Origin: Sulfurimicrobium sp.
GTDB taxonomy: Bacteria > Pseudomonadota > Gammaproteobacteria > Burkholderiales > Sulfuricellaceae
DNA: 61,594 nt
Reading direction: 5' to 3'
Assembly (NCBI GenBank): GCA_030652035.1
Contig: JAUSBJ010000032.1
Coordinates: 1 to 61,594 of the forward strand
The notes under the pieces were generated by a model that did no database searches, was not told where the DNA came from, and worked only from the letters and a program-made list of their open reading frames with translations. Positions within the stretch are counted from its first letter, which is position 1. Every line of letters begins with the position of its first letter. Both the position numbers and the translations under genes were made by a program. This document shows positions 1 to 9,252 of this stretch, in pieces.

Positions 1-86
1 GCATCACACACCACTGCGACATCCTGGAAACCGGCAACGACTCCTTCCGCTTCAAACAGCGCAAGAAAAGCATTAAATCCGACTGA
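1..86 (+). CDS. istB: IstB-like ATPase of an IS21-family element, C-terminal end only
   Basis: The window opens inside a reading frame (first full codon at 3) that ends at the TGA at 84-86. The last residues read HHCDILETGNDSFRF followed by a basic tail, which is the usual C-terminus of IstB-type helper ATPases of IS21-family elements. IstB assists the IstA transposase in strand transfer and target choice. The call rests on only 27 residues, but the end is characteristic and the terminal repeats just downstream agree with it. Confidence 0.7.
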   Translation, partial: ITHHCDILETGNDSFRFKQRKKSIKSD

Positions 87-141
87 TCAACTGGAAAGAT
101 TTGGACGCTGTTGCCTGGAAACTATTGGACGCTGATTGACA
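1..141 (+). mobile_element. End of an IS21-family insertion sequence
   Basis: After the istB stop lie two near-identical 20-bp direct repeats at 91-110 and 115-134, both ending TTGGACGCTG. Multiple terminal repeats of this kind are typical of IS21-family ends. The element probably ends with GATTGACA at 134-141. The frame of the downstream PLP-enzyme gene opens exactly there, after an in-frame stop at 137-139, so this element cut off the 5' part of that gene. The other end lies outside the window. Confidence 0.65.
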
Positions 142-649
142 TACCAACAGTGAAGAAATTCACAAGAGGGTCGAGTTGTTGGCCAATTTTACGCCCCTCA
201 ACGGCCCGACATTGATCTGCAATCCACACCTTGCCCGTATTGCATCGACGGGAATCGTGCTTGAGGAAACCCGGTGGCATGATTACGCCAGCCAAGTTGT
301 GAGTAACGCCCGAACCATAGCATATGCATTGCGCGAGGAAGGTATACCTATGCGTGGAATGCATGCGAAGAATTACCCCGAGCCGACTTACTGTCATCAG
401 GTAATTACCAATTATTCCAGGGAAGAGGGCATAGAGTTAAGGGACCATCTCGCCCGCCATCATATCAATGTTGATGGTTTCCTGAGAATCGGGACGAGCG
501 AGATTACTCGATTGGGATTCAAAGAGGACGAGTGTCGAGTCTTGGGGAAACTGCTTGCGTACCTGCTTAAAAAGAACGAGAAGGACACGGCAAAAGTCGG
601 TGAGCGGATTAACGATTTGATCCTGTCTCATAGGACGGTCGTGCTATAG
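142..649 (+). pseudogene. 5'-truncated serine-hydroxymethyltransferase-like PLP enzyme
   Basis: About 168 codons remain, reading from NSEEIHKRVELLANFTPLNG through FLRIGTSEITRLGF to the TAG at 647-649. The GFLRIGTSEITRLGF segment resembles the C-terminal RIGTPAVTTRG region of serine hydroxymethyltransferases. The N-terminal two thirds, with the PLP lysine, are missing, and the frame is open right up to the IS end at 141. An internal TTG at 176 could start a shorter product, but it would lack the catalytic domain. A related fold-type I enzyme is possible. An inverted repeat (665-672 / 690-697) follows the gene, with no T-tract. Confidence 0.6.
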
Positions 650-717
650 CGTAGGGCCCGGCTTAGTATTGGCCGACCATCAGTGAGTTCCAATACTGAT
701 CAACAGGGGAGCGTTAT

Positions 718-2325
718 ATGAAAAGTGGAATGAGTCGAAGAGCTTTCATCAAGGCAATGGGATTGGGCATCGCTGGCGGCGCTATTTGTCATAGCCCGAT
801 GGTGCTGAGCGCATTGGCCGCAGAAAGTGAACCGGTGGACGTAATGATCATAGGCTCCGGCTTTGGCGGTGCAGTCGCGGCGTGGCGGCTTGCCGAACAG
901 GGCATCCACGCTGTCATGCTCGAACGTGGCAAACGCTGGCCGGTGACGCAATCGCAAGACACCTTCTCGACATTGCAAAATCCGGATGGCCGTTCAGCAT
1001 GGCTCAGCCAAGTTGCTCTCTTGGGAGATCCCAAGCCCATCGAAAAATTCATAGGCGTTCTCGAACTCGTTCTCGGCAACGGGGTCGCGTCGCTAGCGGG
1101 CGCTGGTGTGGGTGGTGGATCGCTGGTCTACGCTGGCGCTCTTTATCAACCGCCGCGGTTCTTGTTCAACAATGCCTTCGGTCGAAGCGTCGATTATCAC
1201 GAAATGGACTCCATCTACTATCCGCGCGTGAGGTCAGTGATCTCACAGCACCCGATTCCGCAAATGATATTGGCACGCCCGGAATATGCAGCTGCCAAGA
1301 CTTGGTGGCAACTCGGACAACGGGCTGGCTTGACAACAAAACTCATCGATATGGGCATCTCTTGGGATGCCGTATGGGAAGAATTGCTGGGAGCACGAAA
1401 ACCCTCAGTCATCGCGGGTGAATTCTGGTATGGCAACAACAGCGGCGCGAAACTTTCGCTAGACCAGAACTACCTGAAATATGCGGAGCAATCCGGCCAC
1501 CTTGACATCGTGACTCAGCAAAACGTGACCTCCATTCAGGAAGGTCCCCATGGACGCTATGTCGTAGTGGCGAACGAGATTGACACGAATGGATCCGTGT
1601 TGGCGCAACGAAAATATGTTGTCAAGAAGCTTTTCCTGGCAACGGGATCGGTGGGAACGTCAAAACTCCTAGTGCGCGCAAAAGGCAACAATTGGATGCC
1701 CGCACTCAATAGCGAAGTTGGAAGGAATTGGGGAAATAACGGTGACTTCTTTAGCCGACTAACCGATCTGAATACACGCATCCAACCCAATAGGGGGGGA
1801 ACCGTACCCATTGTAATAGAGGATCACTATAACCCGATTTCCCCAACTTCTGTTGAGTGTTACGCAGACTGGTCCCTCGAAGGGCAAGCAGGCACGATTG
1901 CGTCAATCGGCATGTCGACTCCGCCAGCGAAGGGGTTCTTCACTTATGACAAGGCTACGGATGACGCGGTCCTGACATGGCCGGGAAACGATCCGCAAAT
2001 CGCCAGAGTACTCGATGCTGGAGCAGACACATACGAGAGGATCGCCGCCGCCGGCGGGCGGACCAAACAAAGTATTCGCCAAGTGAAATCGGGACACTAT
2101 GCCACACCTTCGCCCGTAACCGGATCTGTTACTGCGCACCCACTTGGTGGGGCCGTACTCGATTTGGCTACGGACAACATAGGAAAGGTCAAGAACTACA
2201 ATAATCTCTACGTGATCGACGGCGCTCTCGTGCCAGGCCACACTGGATGCGCCAACCCGGCTTTAACAATTGCCGCGTTGGCGGAGCGAAACATCGAGCG
2301 GATTATCAGACGAGACTTTCGTTGA
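718..2325 (+). CDS. Tat-exported GMC oxidoreductase, cholesterol-oxidase-like
   Basis: Predicted 535-aa FAD-dependent alcohol or sterol oxidoreductase. The N-terminus has a perfect twin-arginine motif (SRRAFIK, residues 5-11) and a hydrophobic stretch ending near ALAAE, so export of a folded flavoprotein is expected. A Rossmann FAD motif (IIGSGFGGAVAA) follows at about residue 42. The C-terminus has the GMC signature seen in bacterial cholesterol oxidases: HPLGGAVL, then NLYVIDGALVPG and NPALTIAALAERN. The ATG at 718 follows AGGGGAG at a suitable distance. It sits between a truncated PLP-enzyme gene and an aminotransferase. The substrate is unknown, and cholesterol itself is unlikely in this setting. 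Confidence 0.8.
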   Translation: MKSGMSRRAFIKAMGLGIAGGAICHSPMVLSALAAESEPVDVMIIGSGFGGAVAAWRLAEQGIHAVMLERGKRWPVTQSQDTFSTLQNPDGRSAWLSQVALLGDPKPIEKFIGVLELVLGNGVASLAGAGVGGGSLVYAGALYQPPRFLFNNAFGRSVDYHEMDSIYYPRVRSVISQHPIPQMILARPEYAAAKTWWQLGQRAGLTTKLIDMGISWDAVWEELLGARKPSVIAGEFWYGNNSGAKLSLDQNYLKYAEQSGHLDIVTQQNVTSIQEGPHGRYVVVANEIDTNGSVLAQRKYVVKKLFLATGSVGTSKLLVRAKGNNWMPALNSEVGRNWGNNGDFFSRLTDLNTRIQPNRGGTVPIVIEDHYNPISPTSVECYADWSLEGQAGTIASIGMSTPPAKGFFTYDKATDDAVLTWPGNDPQIARVLDAGADTYERIAAAGGRTKQSIRQVKSGHYATPSPVTGSVTAHPLGGAVLDLATDNIGKVKNYNNLYVIDGALVPGHTGCANPALTIAALAERNIERIIRRDFR

Positions 2326-2558
2326 CAGGGCGAAATCAACGGAAGCCCGCCGGACTTGATGAAGCTGGTGGGAATTGTGCTGGGCCGAGGGCGTTTTTTT
2401 GGCCGTGAGTCGTTTCCTTGCCGAAAAAGGCGACGCGAAAGCAACCTTTGGCAGTTGACGTAGTGGCCTTGCTGTTCGCTCTGGGGAAGTACAAAGAGCA
2501 TCGTCGATAGTTCGGCCCATCGAATACCGACTCAAAAACACGTACGGGTAAACAAGAT
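2326..2558. other. 233-bp spacer without a recognised gene
   Basis: The spacer separates the GMC flavoprotein gene from the aminotransferase. Short open frames occur on both strands, but none has a convincing start site or a family I recognise. A T-rich stretch at about 2394-2400 follows a GC-rich segment and might be a weak terminator. It may hold remnants of older insertions, as the region next to the IS end suggests. Confidence 0.3.
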
Positions 2559-3785
2559 ATGCCTTGCAAAGACGCGAAATTGCCTGCCGGGTTAAACCCA
2601 AAACTGCAATTCCTCCAGCCCTATCCCTTCGAAAAGCTGCAAAGGCTCTTTGAAGGGGTGGCGCCCAACCCTCGAATGAAGCAAATCAATCTGTCTGTAG
2701 GCGAACCGAAGCACCCAACCCCGCAGTTCATTCGCGATGCGCTCGGTTTGGACATCAATGGGCTAGCCAGTTACCCATCCGCGATAGGTTGCGATACCTT
2801 GCGTTGGACAATTGCCGATTGGCTGAAACGCCGCCACCATATTTCTGAAATCAATCCTGCCACTCAAATCATTGCCACGTTGGGTAGTCGCGAAGCACTG
2901 TTTTCTCTCGCGCAGGCGGTGCTGGATGGAAGCAAGCACGACGGCTTGGTGGTGTGCCCTAATCCCTTCTACCAGATCTATGAAGGGGCCGCATTGTTAG
3001 CCGGATTGCGCCCGTATTTCATCAATACCGTGCCGGAAACCCGATTCCATCTCGACTGGGCTTCCGTGCCTAAAGACGTGTGGCGGCGAGTGCAACTTGT
3101 TTTCACCTGTTCGCCCAGCAATCCTAGCGGCGCTGTAATGACGCTGGACTCGTGGCGAGAACTTTTCGCTCTTTCAGATCGGTATGGTTTCATCATTGCC
3201 GCCGATGAATGCTACACGGAGATATATTTTGATGAAGAAAATCCGCCTCTGGGAGCGTTAGACGCAGCTGAAAAGCTGGCTCGTACTGGTTTTCCGAGAC
3301 TTGTGGTTCTGGGCTCGCTGTCCAAACGCTCCAATGTGCCAGGATTGCGTTCGGGTTTTGCGGCAGGTGATGCATCGATCATCAAAGAATTCACGCGCTA
3401 CCGCACATATCACGGCTCAGCCATGGGCGGTGCAATTCAAGCGGCTTCCGTGGCCGCTTGGCAAGATGAAGTCCATGTCCGCGAAAACCGCCGTTTGTAT
3501 TCGGAAAAATTCGACGCGTTTCGCGATATTGTCGACCCAATACTTCCGCTTTCAAAACCGACCGCATCGTTTTATTACTGGGTTGCAACACCAATTGATG
3601 ATAAGGATTTTGCCGTACTCCTGCTGCAAGACACCAATGCCATCGTTCTGCCTGGCAGCTTACTGGCACGCGACGCTCACAGCACAAACCCAGGGAAAAA
3701 TTTTGTCCGCATCGCGCTCGTTCCTTCGATTGCGGAAACCGTCGACGCTGCGCAACGCATCCGTAGATTCGTGGAAAATCTATGA
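2559..3785 (+). CDS. dapC: Succinyldiaminopimelate aminotransferase-like (DapC family)
   Basis: A 408-aa fold-type I aminotransferase. LNPKLQFLQPYPFEKLQRLF near the start is the hallmark N-terminus of betaproteobacterial DapC, which converts N-succinyl-2-amino-6-ketopimelate to N-succinyl-LL-diaminopimelate in lysine and peptidoglycan synthesis. The substrate-binding Asn is in SPSNPSGA, the PLP-contacting Asp/Tyr in ADECYTEIY, and the PLP lysine in GSLSKRSNVPG with the phosphate-binding Arg in LRSGF. The start adds about 12 residues to the usual N-terminus. It lies beside an IS-scarred region, so it may be an extra, acquired copy. Confidence 0.8.
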   Translation: MPCKDAKLPAGLNPKLQFLQPYPFEKLQRLFEGVAPNPRMKQINLSVGEPKHPTPQFIRDALGLDINGLASYPSAIGCDTLRWTIADWLKRRHHISEINPATQIIATLGSREALFSLAQAVLDGSKHDGLVVCPNPFYQIYEGAALLAGLRPYFINTVPETRFHLDWASVPKDVWRRVQLVFTCSPSNPSGAVMTLDSWRELFALSDRYGFIIAADECYTEIYFDEENPPLGALDAAEKLARTGFPRLVVLGSLSKRSNVPGLRSGFAAGDASIIKEFTRYRTYHGSAMGGAIQAASVAAWQDEVHVRENRRLYSEKFDAFRDIVDPILPLSKPTASFYYWVATPIDDKDFAVLLLQDTNAIVLPGSLLARDAHSTNPGKNFVRIALVPSIAETVDAAQRIRRFVENL

Positions 3786-3860
3786 TCCGCACTCGTTTTT
3801 ATCCTCTACGAAAATAATCCTGCGCGATCATCCTGCGAGTTCATATCGATGTGTTCCATG

Positions 3861-4733
3861 TTATGAATCCTGTTTGCCTTCCAGCCATTCGGCGCGGGCG
3901 GTACGGGCATGGCCGAAGACTTCTTCCAGCGCTTTGCCATCATTCTGTTCCAGCATGCGGCGCAGGCGGTCGAGCTGGGAATGGTAGGTGTCGATTTCCC
4001 GGATCAGCACGTCGCGGTTGGCGAGGCAGATGTCGCGCCACATTTCCGGGTGGCTGCCGGCGATCCGGGTGAAGTCGCGGAAGCCGCCTGCCGCATAGCT
4101 GAACAACTCTTTTGCGTTGGCGCGGAAGGCAATGTCCTCCACCAGGGCAAAAGACAGCAGATGGGGAAGATGGGAAACCGCAGCGAAAATCTCGTCATGC
4201 TGGAGTGCGGGCATGGAGTTGACGATGGCGCCACAGGTCTGCCACATGCTGGAGATTTTGGAGACGGCTTCCGCATCGTTTTCCGGTAGCGGCGTCACGA
4301 CGACATTGCGGCCCTGAAACAAACCGGCAAAAGCCGCAGCGGCACCGCTCTTTTCGGCCCCGGCGATGGGGTGTCCGGGCACAAAATGAGTGATATGGTT
4401 TGGCAAATGCTTCCGGGCGTAAGCAATGACGTCGCGTTTGGTGCTGCCGGCATCGGTCACGATGGTCCCCACAGACAAGTGAGGCGCGAGTTCCTGCATG
4501 GCCGGTTGCATGGCGGCCACCGGCACGGCCAGCACGATCACGTCTGCATCGCGTGCTGCGCCAGCCAGGCTGGTTTCGATCCGGTCGATGATGCCCAGCT
4601 GCAGGGCAGTTTCGAGGTTTTCCCAGCTGCGCCCAACGCCAACGATTTCCTTTACCGCGCCTGCTTGGCGCAAGGCCATCGCGAGCGAGCCGCCGATCAG
4701 GCCGACACCGACAATGACGAGTTTGTTAATCAT
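3861..4733 (-). CDS. tyrA: Prephenate dehydrogenase
   Basis: A 290-aa NAD(P)-dependent prephenate (or arogenate) dehydrogenase of tyrosine synthesis. The N-terminal Rossmann motif is VGVGLIGGSLAMAL. The conserved GHPIAGAEKSG segment is the prephenate-binding region with its catalytic His. The C-terminal helical domain contains SHLPHLLSFAL and AGGFRDFTRIAGS, both typical of the family. The start chosen is MINKLVIVG at 4733 rather than an in-frame start 16 codons upstream, which runs into a repeat. It is the last gene of the gyrA-serC-pheA-hisC-aroF-tyrA series. In many betaproteobacteria aroA follows here, but in this window the aminotransferase region follows instead. Confidence 0.93.
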   Translation of the reverse strand: MINKLVIVGVGLIGGSLAMALRQAGAVKEIVGVGRSWENLETALQLGIIDRIETSLAGAARDADVIVLAVPVAAMQPAMQELAPHLSVGTIVTDAGSTKRDVIAYARKHLPNHITHFVPGHPIAGAEKSGAAAAFAGLFQGRNVVVTPLPENDAEAVSKISSMWQTCGAIVNSMPALQHDEIFAAVSHLPHLLSFALVEDIAFRANAKELFSYAAGGFRDFTRIAGSHPEMWRDICLANRDVLIREIDTYHSQLDRLRRMLEQNDGKALEEVFGHARTARAEWLEGKQDS

Positions 4734-4747
4734 GAAAATGCAATTAA

Positions 4748-4842
4748 ACCACGGGGTACATGGGGAGCATGGGGAAAGCAATAAACACTGGGGTTGCCCC
4801 CGTGCTCCCCGTGCTCCCCGTGCTCCCCGTGTACCCCGTGGT
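4748..4842. repeat. Imperfect inverted repeat with 9-bp tandem units in the aroF-tyrA spacer
   Basis: The left arm is 4748-4774 and the right arm 4816-4842. The two 27-bp arms are complementary apart from two positions. The right side is made of five 9-bp units (CCCCGTGCT x3, CCCCGTGTA, CCCCGTGGT; 4798-4842). Transcribed, it would form a very long hairpin between aroF and tyrA. Repeats of this CACGGGG type recur in spacers of many proteobacterial genomes. Confidence 0.8.
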
Positions 4843-4852
4843 TAGACAAGGC

Positions 4853-5869
4853 TTAAAGAGTCCGGCCGATTGCGTTGGCGATCATGCCCAGTGTGCCCAT
4901 CAGGTCTTTCAGTTCCTGTGGGGTGAGAGCCTGATCAGCATCGCACCAGGCTTCGCACGGGGTCGGGTGCATTTCCACCAGTAGGCCGTCGGCGCCTGCA
5001 GCGATGGCGGCGCGTGACAGTGCCGGTACCATCCATGCCTTGCCGCCAGCGTGGGAGGGGTCGACGATGACCGGCAGGTGAGTTTCCTTCTTCAGCACCG
5101 GGATGGCAGTAACGTCCAGTACATTGCGGTAGTAGGTTTCGAAAGTGCGGATGCCGCGTTCGCAGAAAATGATGTTGTGGTTGCCACCGGCGGCGATGTA
5201 CTCGGCCGCCATCAGCCATTCTGAAATGGTGGCGGACATGCCGCGCTTGAGAATCACTGGCTTGTTGATTCTGCCCACTTCCTTCAGCAGATCGAAGTTC
5301 TGCATGCTGCGGGTGCCGATCTGGATCACGTCCACGTCGTGTTTCATGAAGGTTTCGAGTTGGCGGGCATCCATCAGTTCGGTGACCATGGGCAGATTGT
5401 AGCGTTCTGCCGCCTTGCGGAACATGGTCAGGCCTTCTTCGCCGTGGCCCTGGAAAGCATAAGGGCTGGTGCGGGGCTTGAAGGCGCCGCCGCGCATCAG
5501 GCGGCATCCGGCTTCATGGACGTACTGTGCGGCAGCATCCATCTGCGGCTGGGTTTCCACCGAGCACGGGCCGGCGATGATCTGTACCTGGTTGCCGCCC
5601 AGCTTGATGCCCATGATATCGACAATCGAATCCTGCTTGTGCCATTCGCGGGCCACGATCTTGTAGGGCTTGACGATGTGCATGGACTGTTCCACGCCGG
5701 GCAGTGCATCGATCAGTTCCTGATCCAGTTTGCGTTCGTCGCCGATGGCGCCGATCACCGTGCGTTCAGTCCCGCGAGAAATATTGGCCTCAAGGCCGAA
5801 TTCCTTGATTTTCTTGACTACGCCGTCGATTTGTTCTTCGTTGGCACCATTGTTCATGACAATGATCAT
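4853..5869 (-). CDS. aroF: 3-Deoxy-7-phosphoheptulonate (DAHP) synthase, type I-beta
   Basis: A 338-aa enzyme condensing phosphoenolpyruvate and erythrose 4-phosphate, the first step of the shikimate pathway. The N-terminal ~70 residues (MIIVMNNGANEEQIDGVVKK) form the ferredoxin-like regulatory domain of the Thermotoga/Bacillus-type I-beta enzymes rather than the E. coli AroG type. The barrel follows with IAGPCSVE, GGAFKPRTSPYAFQG, VILKRGMSAT and IVDPSHAGG, which carry the metal and phosphate ligands. It sits between hisC and tyrA, giving the operon both entry and exit enzymes of aromatic synthesis. Confidence 0.93.
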   Translation of the reverse strand: MIIVMNNGANEEQIDGVVKKIKEFGLEANISRGTERTVIGAIGDERKLDQELIDALPGVEQSMHIVKPYKIVAREWHKQDSIVDIMGIKLGGNQVQIIAGPCSVETQPQMDAAAQYVHEAGCRLMRGGAFKPRTSPYAFQGHGEEGLTMFRKAAERYNLPMVTELMDARQLETFMKHDVDVIQIGTRSMQNFDLLKEVGRINKPVILKRGMSATISEWLMAAEYIAAGGNHNIIFCERGIRTFETYYRNVLDVTAIPVLKKETHLPVIVDPSHAGGKAWMVPALSRAAIAAGADGLLVEMHPTPCEAWCDADQALTPQELKDLMGTLGMIANAIGRTL

Positions 5870-5899
5870 TTAGCTCTCCGTTAGCGTTAGCTGTATTCG

Positions 5900-7012
5900 T
5901 TAAGGCTGTGATTGTTCTGCAAGCGAATGTTCGAGTGCCTGGAGGAATCGGGCATTTTCCGTTTTCAAGCCGATGCTGACACGCAGGAATTCCGGCATGC
6001 CATAGTTTCCAATGGGGCGCACGATGACACCCTGCTTCAGCAGGCTGTGGTTGATGGCGGCCGCATTGCCTACCTTGACCGCAACGAAATTGCCAGCGGA
6101 CGGGATGTAGTCCAAGCCCATCTGAGTGAGGCCGGTCGTGATTTGTTCCATGCCGCTACGGTTGATTTCCACGCACTCTTCCAGAAACGCTTCGTCCTGC
6201 ATTGCCGCGACAGCCGCCGCCTGCGCCAGGCTGTTGACGTTGAAGGGCTGACGTACGCGATTGAGCAAGCCGATCACTTCCGGGTGGCCCAGCGCGAAAC
6301 CGACGCGCATGCCAGCCAGCCCATAGGCCTTGGAAAAAGTACGGGTGATGAGCAGGTTGGAGTACTTCTTCAGCCAGGCTAGCGAATGGCTGCGCTGCGC
6401 CTCGGGCAGGTACTCGGTATAGGCCTCGTCCAGCACTACCAGCACGGTGTGGGGAACCTGGTCGAGGAAATGCTCGAGTTCTGCGCCCCCGAGCAACGTT
6501 CCGGTAGGGTTGTTGGGGTTGGCAATAAAGATGATGCGGGTGTCGTCGCTGATGGCTTCCAGCATGGCCTTGAGGTCGTGGCCGTAATCGCGCGCCGGGG
6601 TTTCGATGCCGCGCGCCCCGGCAGCCTGGGTGGCCAGCGGGTAGACAGCAAAAGCGTATTGCGAGTAGATGGCGGAAGTGCCGGGCGCGAGGAAAGCACG
6701 CGCGGCCAATTCCAGCAAGTCATTGGAACCGTTGCCGAGGACGATCTGGTTCAGTGCGATGCCATATTTCTCCGCCAGTGCCGATTTGAGCAGGAAGCCA
6801 TTGCCGTCCGGGTAGCGGGCAATTTCCATCAGCACGTTTTCCATCGCCGCCAGGGCGCGCGGGCTGGCGCCAAGCGGATTTTCATTGGAGGCGAGCTTGA
6901 CGATATCTTCTTCGGCCAGGTGCATTTCCCGCGCCAGCTCGGAAATGGGTTTGCCGGGCTGGTAGGGCGCAATGGCGCGCACATAGGAGGGCGAAAGGTT
7001 ACAGAGTTCCAT
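5900..7012 (-). CDS. hisC: Histidinol-phosphate aminotransferase
   Basis: A 370-aa fold-type I PLP aminotransferase. It starts with [22 protein letters not shown] and has LASNENPLG, both characteristic of HisC. Other signatures are [19 protein letters not shown] and the PLP-lysine motif [16 protein letters not shown]. HisC2-type paralogues in gyrA-pheA-tyrA operons of betaproteobacteria may transaminate aromatic keto acids as well as histidinol phosphate. This location next to pheA and aroF/tyrA supports a role in phenylalanine and tyrosine synthesis, but the substrate cannot be settled from sequence. Confidence 0.92.
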   Translation of the reverse strand: MELCNLSPSYVRAIAPYQPGKPISELAREMHLAEEDIVKLASNENPLGASPRALAAMENVLMEIARYPDGNGFLLKSALAEKYGIALNQIVLGNGSNDLLELAARAFLAPGTSAIYSQYAFAVYPLATQAAGARGIETPARDYGHDLKAMLEAISDDTRIIFIANPNNPTGTLLGGAELEHFLDQVPHTVLVVLDEAYTEYLPEAQRSHSLAWLKKYSNLLITRTFSKAYGLAGMRVGFALGHPEVIGLLNRVRQPFNVNSLAQAAAVAAMQDEAFLEECVEINRSGMEQITTGLTQMGLDYIPSAGNFVAVKVGNAAAINHSLLKQGVIVRPIGNYGMPEFLRVSIGLKTENARFLQALEHSLAEQSQP

Positions 7013-7024
7013 AAGTCAATATTT

Positions 7025-7090
7025 GTAATGGGTGATGGGTAATGAGTAATGGGCAGGGGGCTCGATCACCCATCCCTCATCACTCATTAC
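7025..7090. repeat. Imperfect inverted repeat in the pheA-hisC spacer
   Basis: The left arm (7025-7053) consists of units like GTAATGGGTGATGGG and TAATGAGTAATGGG. The right arm (7065-7090) is close to its reverse complement, with ATCACCCATCCC and TCACTCATTAC. It fills most of the 86-bp spacer between hisC and pheA and could form a hairpin in the operon mRNA. Confidence 0.75.
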
Positions 7091-7098
7091 CGTTCTCT

Positions 7099-8166
7099 TT
7101 ATAACACCGCAGCCGGATACGATCCCAGCACTTTAAGGAATGCAGCCTTGTCGCGCAATTCGGCCAGCGCTTGCGCCACTTTTTCGTCCTGGTGATGGCC
7201 TTCGATGTCGACAAAAAACATGTATTCCCACAGGCCGGTGCGTGAAGGCCGGGATTCCAGCTTGCTCATGCTGACGCCGTGGCGGGCGAGCGGCCCCAGC
7301 AGTTCGTAGACGGCGCCGGGGAGATTCTTGGAGGACAGCACCAGTGAGGTCTTGTCCTTGCCGGAAGGTGCGGCATCATGTAGGGCGATGACCAGAAAGC
7401 GGGTGGTGTTGTTGGGTTCGTCCTCAATGTTCTCCGCCACTTTTTCCAGGTCATAAACCTCGGCTGCGGTTTCGCCTGCGATGGCGGCGGCGTTCTCGTC
7501 CTCGGCGGCCAGTTTTGCCGCTTTGGCGTTGCTCACTACCGGAATGCGTTCTGCTCCTGGCAGGTGCTGGTTGAGCCATTCATGGCACTGGGCGAGGGAC
7601 TGGGCATGCGAATACACCTTGATCGCCCTGGATGTCGCGCCGGGTTTGCGGAGCAGGAACTGGTGCACGCGCAGATCGACTTCGCCGCATACTTTGAGGG
7701 GGGTTTCCAGCAGCAGGTCCAGCGTGGTGCCGACCGCGCCGCCGGTGGAGTTTTCCACCGGCACTACGCCGTAATCAGCGTTGCCAGCCTCGACATTGCG
7801 GAATACTTCGTCGATCGAAGCGCAGGCATCGGTATTTGCAGCATGGCCAAAGTGTTTGACAGCCGCGGCTTGAGTGAAAGTACCCTCGGGGCCGAGAAAG
7901 GCCACCTTGAGCGGTTTTTCCAGTGCCAGGCAGGCGGACATAATTTCGCGGAACAGCTTGGCGATCGATTCACCAGACAGCGGGCCGGGGTTGTTTTCCT
8001 TTACCCTGCGCAATATCTGCGCCTCGCGCTCGGGACGGTAGACCAAGCCGCCGCCCTTGAGCGCGCCGATGGCCTGGGCGTGCCGGGCGCGGTCGTTGAT
8101 GAGCTTGAGCATCGCGTCATCGATCGCGTCAATCGCATCGCGGTGCTGGCGCAGTTCCTTATCCAT
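7099..8166 (-). CDS. pheA: Bifunctional chorismate mutase / prephenate dehydratase
   Basis: A 355-aa P-protein. Residues ~1-90 (MDKELRQHRDAIDAIDDAML, then RARHAQAIGALKGG) are an AroQ-type chorismate mutase. They are followed by a prephenate dehydratase domain (VAFLGPEGTFTQAA, VPVENSTGGAV, NTTRFLVI) and a C-terminal ACT domain with the phenylalanine-binding motif SKLESRPSRTGLWEYMFF. The start chosen is ATG 8166, which matches family N-termini; it overlaps the serC stop region by 8 bp, implying translational coupling. Feedback inhibition by phenylalanine is expected from the ACT domain. Confidence 0.95.
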   Translation of the reverse strand: MDKELRQHRDAIDAIDDAMLKLINDRARHAQAIGALKGGGLVYRPEREAQILRRVKENNPGPLSGESIAKLFREIMSACLALEKPLKVAFLGPEGTFTQAAAVKHFGHAANTDACASIDEVFRNVEAGNADYGVVPVENSTGGAVGTTLDLLLETPLKVCGEVDLRVHQFLLRKPGATSRAIKVYSHAQSLAQCHEWLNQHLPGAERIPVVSNAKAAKLAAEDENAAAIAGETAAEVYDLEKVAENIEDEPNNTTRFLVIALHDAAPSGKDKTSLVLSSKNLPGAVYELLGPLARHGVSMSKLESRPSRTGLWEYMFFVDIEGHHQDEKVAQALAELRDKAAFLKVLGSYPAAVL

Positions 8167-9241
8167 GGCTGCGCTCGAAATCCTGCATGAAACTGACCAG
8201 TGCCTGAACACCTTCCAGTGGCATGGCGTTGTAGATCGAGGCGCGCATGCCACCCACCATCTTGTGGCCCTTGATGGAAACGATGCCCTGTTTCTTTGCT
8301 TCGGCGATGAACGCCTCGTCGAGTCCTTCCTTTTTCAGGGTGAAAGGCACGTTCATACGCGAGCGGCAGGAGGGTTCAACCGGATTATGGTAGAGGCTGC
8401 TGGTGTCAATGGCCTCGTAGATGAGCCTGGCCTTGGCAATATTGGCTTGCTCGATGGCAGCAAGGCCACCCTGTTTCTTCAGCCACTGGAATACCAGTCC
8501 CGCCACGTAGATCGAATAGGTCGGCGGCGTGTTGAGCATGGAGCCGTTTTCGGCCTGCACGGCATAGTCGAGCATGGTCGGGAGGTTGGCGGGCGCCTTG
8601 CCCAGCAGATCCTCCATCACGATCACCAGGGTCAGCCCGGCCGGGCCGATGTTTTTTTGCGCGCCGCCATAGATCAGGCCGTATTTCGATATGTCGATGG
8701 GGCGCGACAGGATGTGCGAGCTCATGTCGGCAACGAGCGGAACCGAAGCGCCCAGCGTGGTGATATCGTGCATTTCCACACCATGCACAGTCTCGTTGGT
8801 GCAGACATGCAGATAGGCTGCTTCGTTGCTCAGGCTGATTTCTTCTGTGCCGGGCAGGCACGTGAAGTTGCTGGCCTCGGTGGTGGCGGCAAGGCGCGCA
8901 TTGCCGACCTTGCCGGCTTCCTTGAAAGCCTTCTTGGACCAGGCGCCGGTGATGATGTAGTCGGCCGAGCGGCTGCCAAGCAGGTTCATCGGTATCTGGG
9001 CGAACTGCATGGTCGCGCCGCCCTGCAGAAACAGCACTTTGTAATTGGAGGGAACGTTCAGCAAGTCGCGCAGATCGGACTCGGCCTGAGCGATGATGCC
9101 GGAGAAATCCTTGCCGCGATGGGTCATCTCCATCACCGACATGCCGCTGCCGTGCCAGTCCAGGAGTTCGTCGCGAGCCTGCTCCAGAACGGGCTGGGGC
9201 AGCATGGCGGGACCGGCACTGAAATTGTAGAGTCTTTCCAT
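8159..9241 (-). CDS. serC: Phosphoserine aminotransferase
   Basis: A 360-aa PLP enzyme of the phosphorylated serine pathway, also acting in pyridoxal phosphate synthesis. The canonical N-terminus is MERLYNFSAGPAMLP, with FLQGGATMQF and the PLP-lysine motif YGLIYGGAQKNIGPAG. The C-terminus has GHKMVGGMRASIYNAMP. The start at 9241 was chosen on this N-terminus over an upstream in-frame ATG lying in repeat sequence. The 3' end overlaps pheA by 8 bp. Confidence 0.95.
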   Translation of the reverse strand: MERLYNFSAGPAMLPQPVLEQARDELLDWHGSGMSVMEMTHRGKDFSGIIAQAESDLRDLLNVPSNYKVLFLQGGATMQFAQIPMNLLGSRSADYIITGAWSKKAFKEAGKVGNARLAATTEASNFTCLPGTEEISLSNEAAYLHVCTNETVHGVEMHDITTLGASVPLVADMSSHILSRPIDISKYGLIYGGAQKNIGPAGLTLVIVMEDLLGKAPANLPTMLDYAVQAENGSMLNTPPTYSIYVAGLVFQWLKKQGGLAAIEQANIAKARLIYEAIDTSSLYHNPVEPSCRSRMNVPFTLKKEGLDEAFIAEAKKQGIVSIKGHKMVGGMRASIYNAMPLEGVQALVSFMQDFERSHG

Positions 9242-9252
9242 ACAAAGCCTTT

